The notes under the pieces are model-generated. The model was not told the origin of the DNA and did no database searches. It was given only the letters and a program-made list of their open reading frames with translations. The translations under genes and the position numbers were made by a program. Shown piece by piece: positions 39,001 to 48,078 of a DNA stretch of 64,000 nucleotides. Location of the stretch: positions 80,448 through 144,447 of the forward strand of contig NZ_JABAFY010000002.1 in the NCBI RefSeq assembly GCF_012843875.1, in the 5' to 3' direction. The DNA is from Desulfovibrio piger (GTDB lineage Bacteria > Desulfobacterota > Desulfovibrionia > Desulfovibrionales > Desulfovibrionaceae). Position 1 is the stretch's first letter. Every line of letters starts with the position of its first letter.

Positions 39001-42000
39001 GCCATCCAGATCGCCAGGGCACGCGGCGCGGTCATCCTTGCCACGGCGGGCACGGAGCGCAAACGCGCCCTGCTGCGCTCCATGGGTATAGAGCACGTCT
39101 TCTCCTCGCGCTCCACGGCCTTCGAATCCCGGGTCCTCAAGGCCACAGGCGGACAGGGCGTGCACGTGGTCCTCAACTTCCTTACCGGCGAGCTGGCCGA
39201 CAGCAGCATGCGCTGCCTGACGGAAGGTGGCCGTTTCATCGAGATCGGCAAGACCGATCTGCGCACGCCCGCACAGGTGGCGGCCATCCGTGACGATATC
39301 GAATACCACATCGTCGACCTTGAAAAACTGGGCAAGGAGGACGAGGCGCAGATGCGCGGCATCTTCGCCGCCGTCATGGAAGGTTTTGCCGCCGGGCACT
39401 ACACCCCCATAGCCCGGCGCGTCTTCACCATGGATGCCGCCAGGGACGCCTTCCGCTACATGCTCGAAGGACGCCATATCGGCAAGGTCGTCGTACGCAA
39501 CGACTTTGCCCCCAGGCACGAAGGCATCCGCCGGGAGGCGGCCTACCTCGTCACTGGTGGCCTGAGCGACCTGGGCCTGGCGCTGGCCGCCCACCTAGCT
39601 GCCCGTGGTGCCGGACAGGTGTGGCTGCTGGGACGCCGCCTGCCTGAGGCCGGTTCCGCCGGCGCGGCCGCGGTGGAAAAGATCGCCGCCACAGGATGCG
39701 ATGTCCGCCTCCTGCAAGTGGACGTGACGGACAGGACCGCCCTGGCCGAGGCGTTCGGCACGCATCTGCTGCCCTCTCCCAGGCCGCTGGCGGGCGTCTT
39801 CCATCTGGCCGGCCTGCTGGACGACGCGCCCCTGTCCCGTCTCGACTGGGCCCGCTTCAATACCGTCCTCTCCCCCAAGGTGGACGGCAGCTGGTTCCTG
39901 CATGAACTGACACGCGATCTGGCGCTCGACCACTTCGTGGTCTTCTCCTCCATCGCCTCGGTCTTCGGTACGCACGGCCAGGCCAACCACGTGGCCGCCA
40001 ACACGTTCATGGACGCCCTCGTGGCTGCCCGCCGCGCTGACTTCCTCCCCGGCCTCAGCATCAACTGGGGAGCCTGGGGCGAGCTGGGGACCGTGGTGCG
40101 TCTGGGCATCCTCGACCGCATCCGCCAGCAGGGCGTCGAGGGCTTCGATACGGCCACAGGACTTGCCGTCCTCGACAGGCTCATGGCGTCCGGCGAGGGG
40201 AGCAATGTCGTCACCCGCATGGACTGGAACCGGATGCTGCCCATCCTGCAGGCCACTGCCGGCGCCGCCATGTACGAAGAGCTCCGGCACAGCCCCGCCG
40301 CCGCCCGCCCGGCCGAGACCGCGGGCAACAGCAGGCTTGCCGCGGAACTGCGCGCCCTTCCCATGAGCGGAAGGGAAGAACGGTTGCGCGCCTATCTCAA
40401 GAAAGAGATCGCCGGTTTCCTGCGCCTCGAAGAGGATGCCATCCCCGAGGATGTCAACCTGACCAGCCTGGGCATGGATTCGCTCATCAGCCTCGACCTG
40501 TTCCAGCGTATCAGCCGGGATCTGAAGATCCGCATCGCGCCGCACGAAGTCTCCGCCACGCCCACGGTGCAGGCCATGGCGGCCAGGTTCGCCCGTGACC
40601 TCGGCCCGGCCTCCGGCGAAGAGGAAACGGCACCGGCCGTGCAGTCCGGCACCCCCGCCACGAAGGAGGAAGGCGCCGGCCTTTCGGCCCTGCTCGTCCC
40701 CGCGCCGGACGAGGCTTTCGAGCCCTTCCCGCTCTCGGACATGCAGCAGGCCTACTGGATAGGCCGCGACCAGTCCGGCCTGGCCCTCGGCGGCGTCAGC
40801 TGCCACTTCTACTTCGAAGCCCAGGCCCGGGGCCTGGACGCCGACCGCTATGAAGAGGCCTGGAACCGTCTCATCCTCCGCCAGCCTATGCTGCGTACGA
40901 TCATCCTCGACGGCGAACGCCAGCAGGTGCTGGAGAAAGTCCCGCATTACACCATCCGGCGGCATGACCTGCGCCAGAGCTCTCCGGAGGAAGCCGCGGC
41001 CCACTTCGAGCGCATCCGCATGGAGATGTCCCACGAAGTCCTGGACGTGGGCCGCTGGCCCAACTTCCGGGTGGAGGTTTCCCTGCTGCCCGATGATGCC
41101 TTGCGCATCCACCTCAGCTTCGACCTCATCCTGAGCGATTTCCACGGCATCAGCCAGATGCTCGCCGAGCTCTCGCTCATCTACAATGGCCAGGAGGACA
41201 AGCTCCCTGTGCTGGACATCACCTTCCGGGACTACCGTCTGGCCGAGGAACGCTACCGGGCCACCGGGATCTATGCCAGGGACCGCGACTACTGGCTCGC
41301 CCGTCTGGATGACCTGCCCGCCGCGCCGCGGCTGCCGCTGGCCACCAGCCCTGCCGCCATCGACCGCCCCGTCTTCAGCCGCAGGATGACGACCCTCGAC
41401 AAGGAGACCTGGCAGCGCATCAAACAGCGCGGCGACGCCCGCGGCCTGGCTCCCACGGCCGTGGCCCTGGCGACCTTCGCCGAAGTCCTGGGGTGCTGGA
41501 GCGAAGAAAAGCGCTTCTGCATCAATCTGACCCTGTTCAACCGCCTGCCCCTGCATCGTCAGGTCAATGCCCTAGTCGGCGAATTCACCTCCAACAGCCT
41601 CCTGGCGGTGGACCTGACGCAGGGAGGGAGCTTCGAGACCCGGGCTGGACGGCTGTGGAGCCGCCTGTGGGACGACATGGAACACCGTTCCTTCAGCGGC
41701 ATCCGCGTCCTGCGCGAACTGGGCCGCAGACGCGGCACGGCGGCGGGCATCATGCCCGTGATCTTCACCAGCGCCCTGTCCATGGAATCCTCTTCCGGCA
41801 CCTTTGCCCTCGGGCAGATGGGGCACGAGGTCTACAGCATCTCCCAGACCCCGCAGGTCTGGCTCGACCATCAGCTGTTCGAAGTGGACGGCGAGCTGCG
41901 CATCGTCTTCGATTATGTACGCGATCTCTTCCCTGACGGGATGATCGATGCCATGTTCGAAGCCTACGCCGAGGCCCTGCGCCGCCTCTCCCGCGACGAC

Positions 42001-44880
42001 GCGGCCTGGGGCGATGCCGTGCCGGGCATCCGGGTCATGGCCATGGGCGGCGCCACCGAGGCCTCCATCTGGTCCAACTTCCACGAGACGGGCCCGGACG
42101 ATGCCCGCTGGGCCTCCGTGCCTTACGGAAGACCGCTGGCCAACCAGGCCTTCGCCGTCCTGGATGACCGTCTCCAGCCGCGTCCCGACTGGGTCGCCGG
42201 AGACCTTTACATCAGCGGAGACGGCCTGGCCCTCGGTTACTGGAACGATCCCGAAAAGACGGCCGGGGCATTCCTGCCGGCCGGGGACGGGCATCCCCGT
42301 CTCTACCGCACGGGAGACACGGCACGCTACCACGACGACGGCACCCTCGAATTCCTCGGCCGCAAGGACGAGCAGGTGAAGATCCACGGCTACCGCGTGG
42401 AACCGGGCGAGATCGAATCCGTGCTCAAGGCCCATCCTGCGGTGAACAATGCGGCCGTCCTGCTCCACAAGGGCGCGGAAGGCGAGCTGTCGCTGACAGC
42501 CTATGTGGAAGCCGATCCCGGACACCGGGGCGAGATCGTGCGGGAAGAACGCGCCGCAAGCCGTCTGGAGGACGGGCTCCCGCTCCGGGCGGACGGCCGG
42601 GAAGGCCTTGACGAGGAACGCTTCCTGCCTGTCTGGGACAAGATGAAGGAACTCTATGCGGCTGCCGTCACCGCGGCCCTGGAAGAGCTCGGCTTTTTCG
42701 GGCACGGCTACCGTGACACGGAGACCTTCCTGCACGACAGCGGCATCAGTCCCCGCTACGGGCGCTGGCTGGCGCGGGCCGTGAAGGCCCTGCACGATCT
42801 GGGCCTCGCGGACAGGGACGGGGACGGCGTATGGCAGCGTCGCGGCACGGCTCCCGACAGGGAAGCCTGCCTGGCCTTCTGCGCCGACAGGGCCGGAGAA
42901 CTGGGCTACAGCCCGCAGGAGATGGCCCTGCTGGCCCGCACCGTGCGCGAGCTCCCCGCCATCCTCAGGGAAGACGTGCACTCGGCGGAATTCTACACGT
43001 CCGCGGAAGTGCCCGGCTTCTACCAGAAAATCTTCGGCGCCAGCAACCGGCTGACGGCGGATCTGGTGACCGGGCTGGCGGCGGCTTCCGGAAACGGTTT
43101 CCGCATCCTCGAAGTCGGCGGCGGCTACGGCACCGTGACGCGCTTCGTCCTGCCCGGCCTGCCGGACGGCGGCGTGACCTATGACTTCACGGATATCTCC
43201 CCCTTCTTCCTGAACAAGGCCCGCGAGGAGTTCGCCGGTTATCCCTTCGTCAACTACCGTCTGCTGGACCTTGATGAGGATCCCCGCCTCATGGGCTTCG
43301 AGCCGCATGGCTATGACCTCATCCTTGCGGGCAATGTCCTGCATGATGCGGCAGACATCAGGCGGAGCCTGAAGTACCTGACGGGCCTGCTCAAGCCGTC
43401 CGGGATCCTGCTCATGCAGGAGGAGACCGTCTTCCAGCTGCCCTTCGACCTGAGCATGGGGCTCCAGCAGGGCTTCGACAGCGCCCGGGACGAGGAATTC
43501 CGTCCCGAGCAGCCGCTGCTGACCCGTGAACTGTGGACGAAGGCGCTGACGGAGGCGGGCCTTTCCCGGCCGTCCTTCCTGATGCCCCCCGCTTCCCTGG
43601 AAAGCCGTCTGGGGCTGGAGGTCATCCTCAGCGAAGGCCCGTCGTCCGTGGCACGCTTCACGCCCCGTCCTCTGGAAGACCATCTGCGCGGGCACCTGCC
43701 TGCCTGGATGATACCCGTCTCGTGGACGCTGCTGGACAGGATGCCCCTGACCCGCAACGGCAAGGTGGACAGGAAACGCCTGTCAGGCGGTGCCGTACGG
43801 CAGCGCCCCCGTACGGGCGTCACCGCCCGGACCAGGACGGAACAGGCCGTGGCCGCCATCTGGAAAAACGTCCTCAGGGTGGACGACGTGGGCGTGACGG
43901 ACAGCTTCTTCCTGAGCGGTGGGGACTCCCTCTCCGCTTTCCAGCTGCTCCGGCAGCTGGAGCGGGAGTTCGGTTGCCGTCTGACCCTGCGTGACCTGCT
44001 GCAGGCCCCCACCGTGGCCGCACAGGCCGCCCTCGTGGACCACAAGCCGGGTGCCTCTGCCGGCGAACTGGTCTGCCTGCATGACGCTGACGGCCCCGCG
44101 ACCGTGTGCATGATGCATCCCGTGGAAGGCCTCGTGAACGCCTATGCCCCGCTGGCCGCCAAGCTCGGAGAGGTCTCCTTCCATGCCCTCCAGAGCGCCG
44201 GTCTTGATGGTGGTCCCCTGCGTACCGCCTTCCCGGACATGGTCACCGCGGCCCTGGAGGCCGTGGAGGGGCTCCCGCGGCCCCTGCTGCTGGGCGGATG
44301 GTCCATGGGGGCCTTCCTGGCCTGGGAAACGGCCCGCCGTCTGCTGGCCGGCGGCCAGGGAGAACACCTGCTGCCGCTGGTCCTGCTCGATCCGCCTTCA
44401 AAGCCCGCCTGGGACAGCCTCTATGACAGCCGCGCCCATGATCCTGCCGCCCTGCTCGGGCTTGTGGCCCCCGCGCCCCAAAAGGCCCTTGCGGCCCTGG
44501 GCATGAGCGAAGGGGACCTGGCCGCACTGGACGCCCCCGCACGGGCCCGCGTCCTGGCCGAGGCCCTGCGCAGCAGCGGACAGCTTGCCGTGGAAAAGGA
44601 CGACCTGGAAATGGCCGGACGGGTCATGGAGATCATCGACGCCAACCTCAGGGCCCTGCGCTCCTATGCGCCGCAGCCCCTGGAAGGCCTGCCCGTGCTC
44701 TACGTCCGCAGCAACAGCATGGAAGAGGACGACGACCGCACGGCCTACTGGCGCGGACTGGCGGGATCGGGCTTCGAGGAGCTGGCCGTGGATGCCGACC
44801 ACTGGAACCTGCTCCATGATCCCGGCAGCGTGGATGCCATCGCCGCCAGACTGGCCCGTCTACTGAAAAAACACGCCTAA
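36070..44880 (+). CDS. PKS/NRPS subunit 5: cMT-DH-ER-KR-ACP-Cy-A remnant-MT-PCP-TE
   Basis: About 2936 residues, intact frame. The ATG at 36070 has gga at a proper distance; 36064 is too close. Domains: C-methyltransferase to 36860 (ILEIGAGTGG); DH 36950-37780 (QHRVFDIVVVPG, YGPAF, HPALLDSCLQ); ER 38560-39510 (HSATGGVGLAAIQ); KR 39535-40300 whose catalytic Tyr is His (GQANHVAAN); ACP near 40380-40600 (LGMDSLIS); Cy 40720-42020 with DLILSDFHG; then only the C-terminal half of an adenylation domain from 42030 (MGGATEASIWSN) with an embedded methyltransferase 42620-43600 (ILEVGGGYGTVT), A10 region TRNGKVDRKR, PCP (SGGDSLSAF) and thioesterase (GGWSMG, His in DADHWN). It extends with methylation, adds the last Cys-derived ring if loaded in trans, and releases the product. 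Confidence 0.85.
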   Translation: MPQGCHEKRQDLVLDNIPLLSFMKRCGENFREILGGRKDPRQVMFPGGNPDAVESIYQDTPQSRYYNGIMARSLKALADALPMDRALSILEIGAGTGGTTSALLPVLPAGRTRYVYTDVSPLFTARARDRFAAFPFVEYATLDISRDPFLQGFHADEFDIVVCANVLHATADLTAALRHISAVLAADGLLLLREITLPRPAMGFEISFGCLLDKLRDGELRGDNPFLTAEGWTHLLDTEGFDRTACYPAPADGDLDEHVIIARNGNGSRQAFSTGIAPARTDAPDGDDTGHILLGRRLSSPLAVSQYTAAVSGTLQPFLAQHRVFDIVVVPGTAHFDLAAAAGMDHFGTDRIRLENVVLREALMLDEGERTVQVLVSPTENGADFEIFSRGAGQGQGEWHQHVSGQLAPAHERSAENVDLDRLREGCDEVDVQAFYEKFDAYGAVQYGPAFRSLRRLWRTRGGAVAEVALDSAERGKKGGFIIHPALLDSCLQSMVAALAATEDDLTGNGFMPFSVEKVIFHGRAPETVWCRAVMKEGDSFRQEMFSASFTIFTPEGEPVCEIVNLTMRRTNKETLELLKAGQRQHTDLCYDVVWRQALMPESGDAAGHWLILAGRDTDFARALARSLEQQGATAMLAACAGTGHPDDMAAVDPGDADAFARLIRDWRQGGTPRGVVFLWGLDCYETDFLGSGGEAPFKNHTAQAFLHLAQALAAQEDGPSVRLAVLTCQAQAARASDQPVPAQSLLWGLEKSVANELGNIAPVIIDMDPVAAPEAQLPTLCGLLTARGYKEDKLALRGSSLLAPRLVRGLPAARQVRNAPLARPETQAYHLDLGGAGIENIRVAPLQRRLPGPGEIEIASEAYGMNFQNVMVAMGVADKIRTLVLDCAGTVSAVGEGVTRFSPGDRVFTTVYGPFASHVYAREAFAASIPEGMPFTDAAVIPTVFMTAWQALVHAARLQPGERVLLHSATGGVGLAAIQIARARGAVILATAGTERKRALLRSMGIEHVFSSRSTAFESRVLKATGGQGVHVVLNFLTGELADSSMRCLTEGGRFIEIGKTDLRTPAQVAAIRDDIEYHIVDLEKLGKEDEAQMRGIFAAVMEGFAAGHYTPIARRVFTMDAARDAFRYMLEGRHIGKVVVRNDFAPRHEGIRREAAYLVTGGLSDLGLALAAHLAARGAGQVWLLGRRLPEAGSAGAAAVEKIAATGCDVRLLQVDVTDRTALAEAFGTHLLPSPRPLAGVFHLAGLLDDAPLSRLDWARFNTVLSPKVDGSWFLHELTRDLALDHFVVFSSIASVFGTHGQANHVAANTFMDALVAARRADFLPGLSINWGAWGELGTVVRLGILDRIRQQGVEGFDTATGLAVLDRLMASGEGSNVVTRMDWNRMLPILQATAGAAMYEELRHSPAAARPAETAGNSRLAAELRALPMSGREERLRAYLKKEIAGFLRLEEDAIPEDVNLTSLGMDSLISLDLFQRISRDLKIRIAPHEVSATPTVQAMAARFARDLGPASGEEETAPAVQSGTPATKEEGAGLSALLVPAPDEAFEPFPLSDMQQAYWIGRDQSGLALGGVSCHFYFEAQARGLDADRYEEAWNRLILRQPMLRTIILDGERQQVLEKVPHYTIRRHDLRQSSPEEAAAHFERIRMEMSHEVLDVGRWPNFRVEVSLLPDDALRIHLSFDLILSDFHGISQMLAELSLIYNGQEDKLPVLDITFRDYRLAEERYRATGIYARDRDYWLARLDDLPAAPRLPLATSPAAIDRPVFSRRMTTLDKETWQRIKQRGDARGLAPTAVALATFAEVLGCWSEEKRFCINLTLFNRLPLHRQVNALVGEFTSNSLLAVDLTQGGSFETRAGRLWSRLWDDMEHRSFSGIRVLRELGRRRGTAAGIMPVIFTSALSMESSSGTFALGQMGHEVYSISQTPQVWLDHQLFEVDGELRIVFDYVRDLFPDGMIDAMFEAYAEALRRLSRDDAAWGDAVPGIRVMAMGGATEASIWSNFHETGPDDARWASVPYGRPLANQAFAVLDDRLQPRPDWVAGDLYISGDGLALGYWNDPEKTAGAFLPAGDGHPRLYRTGDTARYHDDGTLEFLGRKDEQVKIHGYRVEPGEIESVLKAHPAVNNAAVLLHKGAEGELSLTAYVEADPGHRGEIVREERAASRLEDGLPLRADGREGLDEERFLPVWDKMKELYAAAVTAALEELGFFGHGYRDTETFLHDSGISPRYGRWLARAVKALHDLGLADRDGDGVWQRRGTAPDREACLAFCADRAGELGYSPQEMALLARTVRELPAILREDVHSAEFYTSAEVPGFYQKIFGASNRLTADLVTGLAAASGNGFRILEVGGGYGTVTRFVLPGLPDGGVTYDFTDISPFFLNKAREEFAGYPFVNYRLLDLDEDPRLMGFEPHGYDLILAGNVLHDAADIRRSLKYLTGLLKPSGILLMQEETVFQLPFDLSMGLQQGFDSARDEEFRPEQPLLTRELWTKALTEAGLSRPSFLMPPASLESRLGLEVILSEGPSSVARFTPRPLEDHLRGHLPAWMIPVSWTLLDRMPLTRNGKVDRKRLSGGAVRQRPRTGVTARTRTEQAVAAIWKNVLRVDDVGVTDSFFLSGGDSLSAFQLLRQLEREFGCRLTLRDLLQAPTVAAQAALVDHKPGASAGELVCLHDADGPATVCMMHPVEGLVNAYAPLAAKLGEVSFHALQSAGLDGGPLRTAFPDMVTAALEAVEGLPRPLLLGGWSMGAFLAWETARRLLAGGQGEHLLPLVLLDPPSKPAWDSLYDSRAHDPAALLGLVAPAPQKALAALGMSEGDLAALDAPARARVLAEALRSSGQLAVEKDDLEMAGRVMEIIDANLRALRSYAPQPLEGLPVLYVRSNSMEEDDDRTAYWRGLAGSGFEELAVDADHWNLLHDPGSVDAIAARLARLLKKHA

Positions 44881-44885
44881 CCGGT

Positions 44886-44918
44886 CTGCCCGTGCCGGGG
44901 ACGACCCGGCACGGGCAG
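44886..44918 (+). other. Perfect 14-base inverted repeat between subunit 5 and the thioesterase gene
   Basis: ctgcccgtgccggg (44886-44899) and its exact complement (44905-44918) around a gacga loop. No T-run follows, so it is more likely an mRNA processing or stability hairpin, or a partial attenuator, than a terminator. The TEII RBS lies 12 bases further on. Confidence 0.6.
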
Positions 44919-44938
44919 CATGACGACAAGGAGGAACC

Positions 44939-45709
44939 ATGGATACTGGCAAATGGCTCGCGGGGCCGCAGGAGATTTCCGGGAACGCCGGCGCCTCTCC
45001 CGCCCGGCCGAAGATGTTCTGTTTTCCCCATGCGGGAGGCGGCGCCTCTTTTTACCGCAACTGGGAAAGGAACCTCCGGGGCCTGGCCGATGTCCGGGCC
45101 GTACAGCTGCCCGGTCGCGAGGAACGCTTCCGCGAACCGCGCTATTACAGCATCCACCGCCTGGCCGATGCGTTGTTCGAAGCCGAGGAAGGCCGCGGCT
45201 GGTTCGACGGCGCCTGCATCCTTTTCGGCCACAGCATGGGGGCCAAAATCGCCTTCGAGGTGGCGCGCCGCCTTGTCCTCCAGGGCCGTCCGCCCGCTCT
45301 GCTGCTGGTCTCGGGGAGCCGCCCCGTCCACATGCCGCCCCGCAAACTGCTCAGCGACCTTCCCGACGAGGCTTTCGACGCGGAATTGCGGCAGCTGGCA
45401 GGGACCCCGGAAGAGATCCTGCGCGAACCGGATCTCATGCGCATGTTCCGGCCGCTGCTGCGGGCGGATTTCGCCATGGACGAAAGCTATGTCTGCGATG
45501 CCTGCCTGGATGTGCCCCTGTGCGTCTTTTCCGGGGACGCCGATGACGAAGTCTGCCGGCAGGACCTCGAGGCCTGGCGGGAACAGACCCGCGGGGCGTT
45601 CGCCGCGCACATCCTGCCGGGCGACCACTTTTTCCTCAAAAAGGACGAGGACACCTTCCTGATGCTCCTGCGTGAGGAACTCGGCCGCATGCTGGAGCAG
45701 ACCCGATGA
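44939..45709 (+). CDS. Type II thioesterase
   Basis: 256 residues. Releases mis-acylated intermediates from carrier proteins of the assembly line. The alpha/beta-hydrolase motifs are complete: FCFPHAGGGASFYRNW at the start, nucleophile GHSMGAKIAFE, acidic residue in FSGDADD and catalytic His in PGDHFFLKK. Strong RBS aaggagg. Equivalent in role to YbtT or GrsT. Overlaps the exporter start by four bases. Confidence 0.92.
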   Translation: MDTGKWLAGPQEISGNAGASPARPKMFCFPHAGGGASFYRNWERNLRGLADVRAVQLPGREERFREPRYYSIHRLADALFEAEEGRGWFDGACILFGHSMGAKIAFEVARRLVLQGRPPALLLVSGSRPVHMPPRKLLSDLPDEAFDAELRQLAGTPEEILREPDLMRMFRPLLRADFAMDESYVCDACLDVPLCVFSGDADDEVCRQDLEAWREQTRGAFAAHILPGDHFFLKKDEDTFLMLLREELGRMLEQTR

Positions 45710-48048
45710 AGGAGTCCCGCGCCCTGACCCGCGCCCGCACGTTCGTCGGCTTTCTGGAGACCTGGCGCTACGGCGTCCTTCTGCTGGTGGCCGTGCTCAC
45801 GTTCGGGTCCCTTTTCCTGATGCGTGACCTCCGCTTCGACAACTCCGATGAATCCTTCTTCACGGACGACGATCCCGCCGTCGTGGCCATCGAACGCTTC
45901 CGGGAGCTCTTCGGCAATGAAGACTTCGTCTATGTGGCCGTCAGGAACGGCGGGGACATCTTCGACCGTGACACGCTGCGACTCCTGGATTCCCTGGCGC
46001 TGGCCCTGGAAAAGGACGTGCCCCACATCAGGGAGGTCAAGTGGCTGGGGTCGGCGGAATACATCCGCGCTCACGGGGACGAGGTCATGGTGGGTCCCGG
46101 CCTCGAAGAGATCCCTGATGATCCCGAGGCCATCAGGGCATTCAAAAAAGAAGCTCTGGCCCTGGACGACTTCGTGAACGTCCTGATCTCGCCCGACGCC
46201 ACCATCGCCACCATAGTGCTCGAATGCGAACGCTATCCCGACGGGGCCGACGACCCGCGCAAAGACATCGCCCCGGCAGTGTACCGCGTCTTGCAACGGC
46301 CGGAATTCGCCTCTCTGGAAACCCATCTGGCCGGGCCGCCCGTCCAGGACTACGAAAGCGACAAGATCACCCGCAAGGAGACCGTCAAGCTGACCCTGGT
46401 CTGCCTGATGCTCCAGGCCCTGCTGCTGTTCCGCATGGGCAACGGCATCCGGGCCGTCATCGCTCCCGTGGCCGTGATCTGCATCAGCATCATCCTGACC
46501 ATGGGCATCATCAGCCTGGCGGGCTGGACCGTTTCCATGATGGACATCATGCTGCCCACCATGCTCTTTTCCGTCTGCATCGGGGACACGGTGCACATCA
46601 TCGCCGGGTACCACCTGCACCGCAGTCGGGGGACCGTCCATCATGAAGCCATGGTCGAGACCATGCGGGAGGTCTTCATCCCCTGCCTGTTCACGTCGCT
46701 GACGACCATGATGGGCTTCCTCTCCTTCCTCACCACGGACATCATCCCCATACGCATGGCCGGCATCTACTCCGCCATCGGTGTGGCCATCGCCTTCGTC
46801 CTGGCCATCACGCTGACGCCCATCGCCTACATGATCCGCCCGGAACAGGAGGCCACCATCCGGCGGGGCGTCCATGACCGTCTGCTCTGCCGCCTCGATG
46901 CGGCCCTGCAAGGACTGGCCCGCTGGTCCATCGATCATGCGCGTCTCGTGATCGTCTTTTTCCTCGTGACGTCCCTGGCCGGTGCCTGCCTGTACCAGCG
47001 GGTCGTGGTGGAAACGAACACGGTCAAGGACATCAGCACCTCGGAAAAACTGCGCCGGGACTCCGACTTTTTCGATACCTTCATGGGCGGCTCCATGTCC
47101 CTGGAGATCATGGTGGACAGCGGCAAGGCCAACGGCGCCCGCGAGCTCCGTTTCCTGCAGGACATGGAGCGCCTGCAGCGCCACGCCGAAAGCCTGCCCG
47201 GCACCGTCAAGACCCACAGCATCGTGGACATCATCAAACGCATCAATGAAGTCCTGCACGGGGATGACGGGGCCTTCCACCGCCTGCCGGATTCCCAGGA
47301 ACTGGCCGGCCAGTACCTGTTCTTCTACGAAACGTCGGGCGGGAAGAACCTGGACAGGGAGCTGAGCCTGCTCAGCGATGTGGCGCGCATCCATATCCAG
47401 ACACGGAATATGGGCACCCAGGAAGTACGGGCCTTCATGCAGGAGATGGATGCCTTCGTCCGCGACCGGCTGGGCGGACGGCTGCGCGTGGAATACACGG
47501 GCCAGATGGCCTGGCTGACCGCCGTGGCCGATTATGTGGGTTCCGGCCAGGCCGCCAGCCTTGCCAGCGCCGTCATCACCATCGGCCTCATGATGATCCT
47601 GTGCCTGCGCTCCGTGGTGCTGGGCTGCATCAGCATGCTGCCCAACATCGTGCCCATCCTCATGCCCATGGGCCTCATGGGGCTTGCCGGTATCGACCTG
47701 AGCCTTGTCCTGATGATCTTCTCCTCGGTCATCATCGGCGTATGCGTGGACGACACCACCCACTTCTACGTCACCTTCCAGCGCATGTTCGCCCGCAAGG
47801 GGACCTATCGTGAAAGCCTGCTGGCGACCGTGCGCACGGTAGGACAGCCCGTCACCTTCACGACCATATCCCTCATGCTGGGATTCCTGGTCTTCACGCT
47901 TTCTGCCGTCAGGACCACGGGGCAATTCGGCATCCTTGGGGCGGCGGCCTTTTTCTGGGGCTGCCTCGCCGACCTCACCCTTTCCCCGGCCCTGCTCTCC
48001 TTCCTCAAGCCCCTGGGCAAGGAACACGAGCCGCAGGTCCGTGCCTGA
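45706..48048 (+). CDS. RND/MMPL-family exporter
   Basis: 780 residues with the two-fold RND architecture: one TM segment (near 20-40), a large periplasmic loop, five TM segments (about 225-380), then the same again (TM near 410-430 and 610-760). Conserved charged positions in the membrane core occur in CIGDTVHII and IGVCVDDTTHF. Proton-driven export of a hydrophobic or lipid-like product is likely. Coupled to the thioesterase gene by ATGA, and followed by LolA-like and barrel genes, so the three probably form an envelope transport route for the operon's product. Confidence 0.85.
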   Translation: MKESRALTRARTFVGFLETWRYGVLLLVAVLTFGSLFLMRDLRFDNSDESFFTDDDPAVVAIERFRELFGNEDFVYVAVRNGGDIFDRDTLRLLDSLALALEKDVPHIREVKWLGSAEYIRAHGDEVMVGPGLEEIPDDPEAIRAFKKEALALDDFVNVLISPDATIATIVLECERYPDGADDPRKDIAPAVYRVLQRPEFASLETHLAGPPVQDYESDKITRKETVKLTLVCLMLQALLLFRMGNGIRAVIAPVAVICISIILTMGIISLAGWTVSMMDIMLPTMLFSVCIGDTVHIIAGYHLHRSRGTVHHEAMVETMREVFIPCLFTSLTTMMGFLSFLTTDIIPIRMAGIYSAIGVAIAFVLAITLTPIAYMIRPEQEATIRRGVHDRLLCRLDAALQGLARWSIDHARLVIVFFLVTSLAGACLYQRVVVETNTVKDISTSEKLRRDSDFFDTFMGGSMSLEIMVDSGKANGARELRFLQDMERLQRHAESLPGTVKTHSIVDIIKRINEVLHGDDGAFHRLPDSQELAGQYLFFYETSGGKNLDRELSLLSDVARIHIQTRNMGTQEVRAFMQEMDAFVRDRLGGRLRVEYTGQMAWLTAVADYVGSGQAASLASAVITIGLMMILCLRSVVLGCISMLPNIVPILMPMGLMGLAGIDLSLVLMIFSSVIIGVCVDDTTHFYVTFQRMFARKGTYRESLLATVRTVGQPVTFTTISLMLGFLVFTLSAVRTTGQFGILGAAAFFWGCLADLTLSPALLSFLKPLGKEHEPQVRA

Positions 48049-48078
48049 GCATCACCATCATCCCGAAAGGAGAACTCC

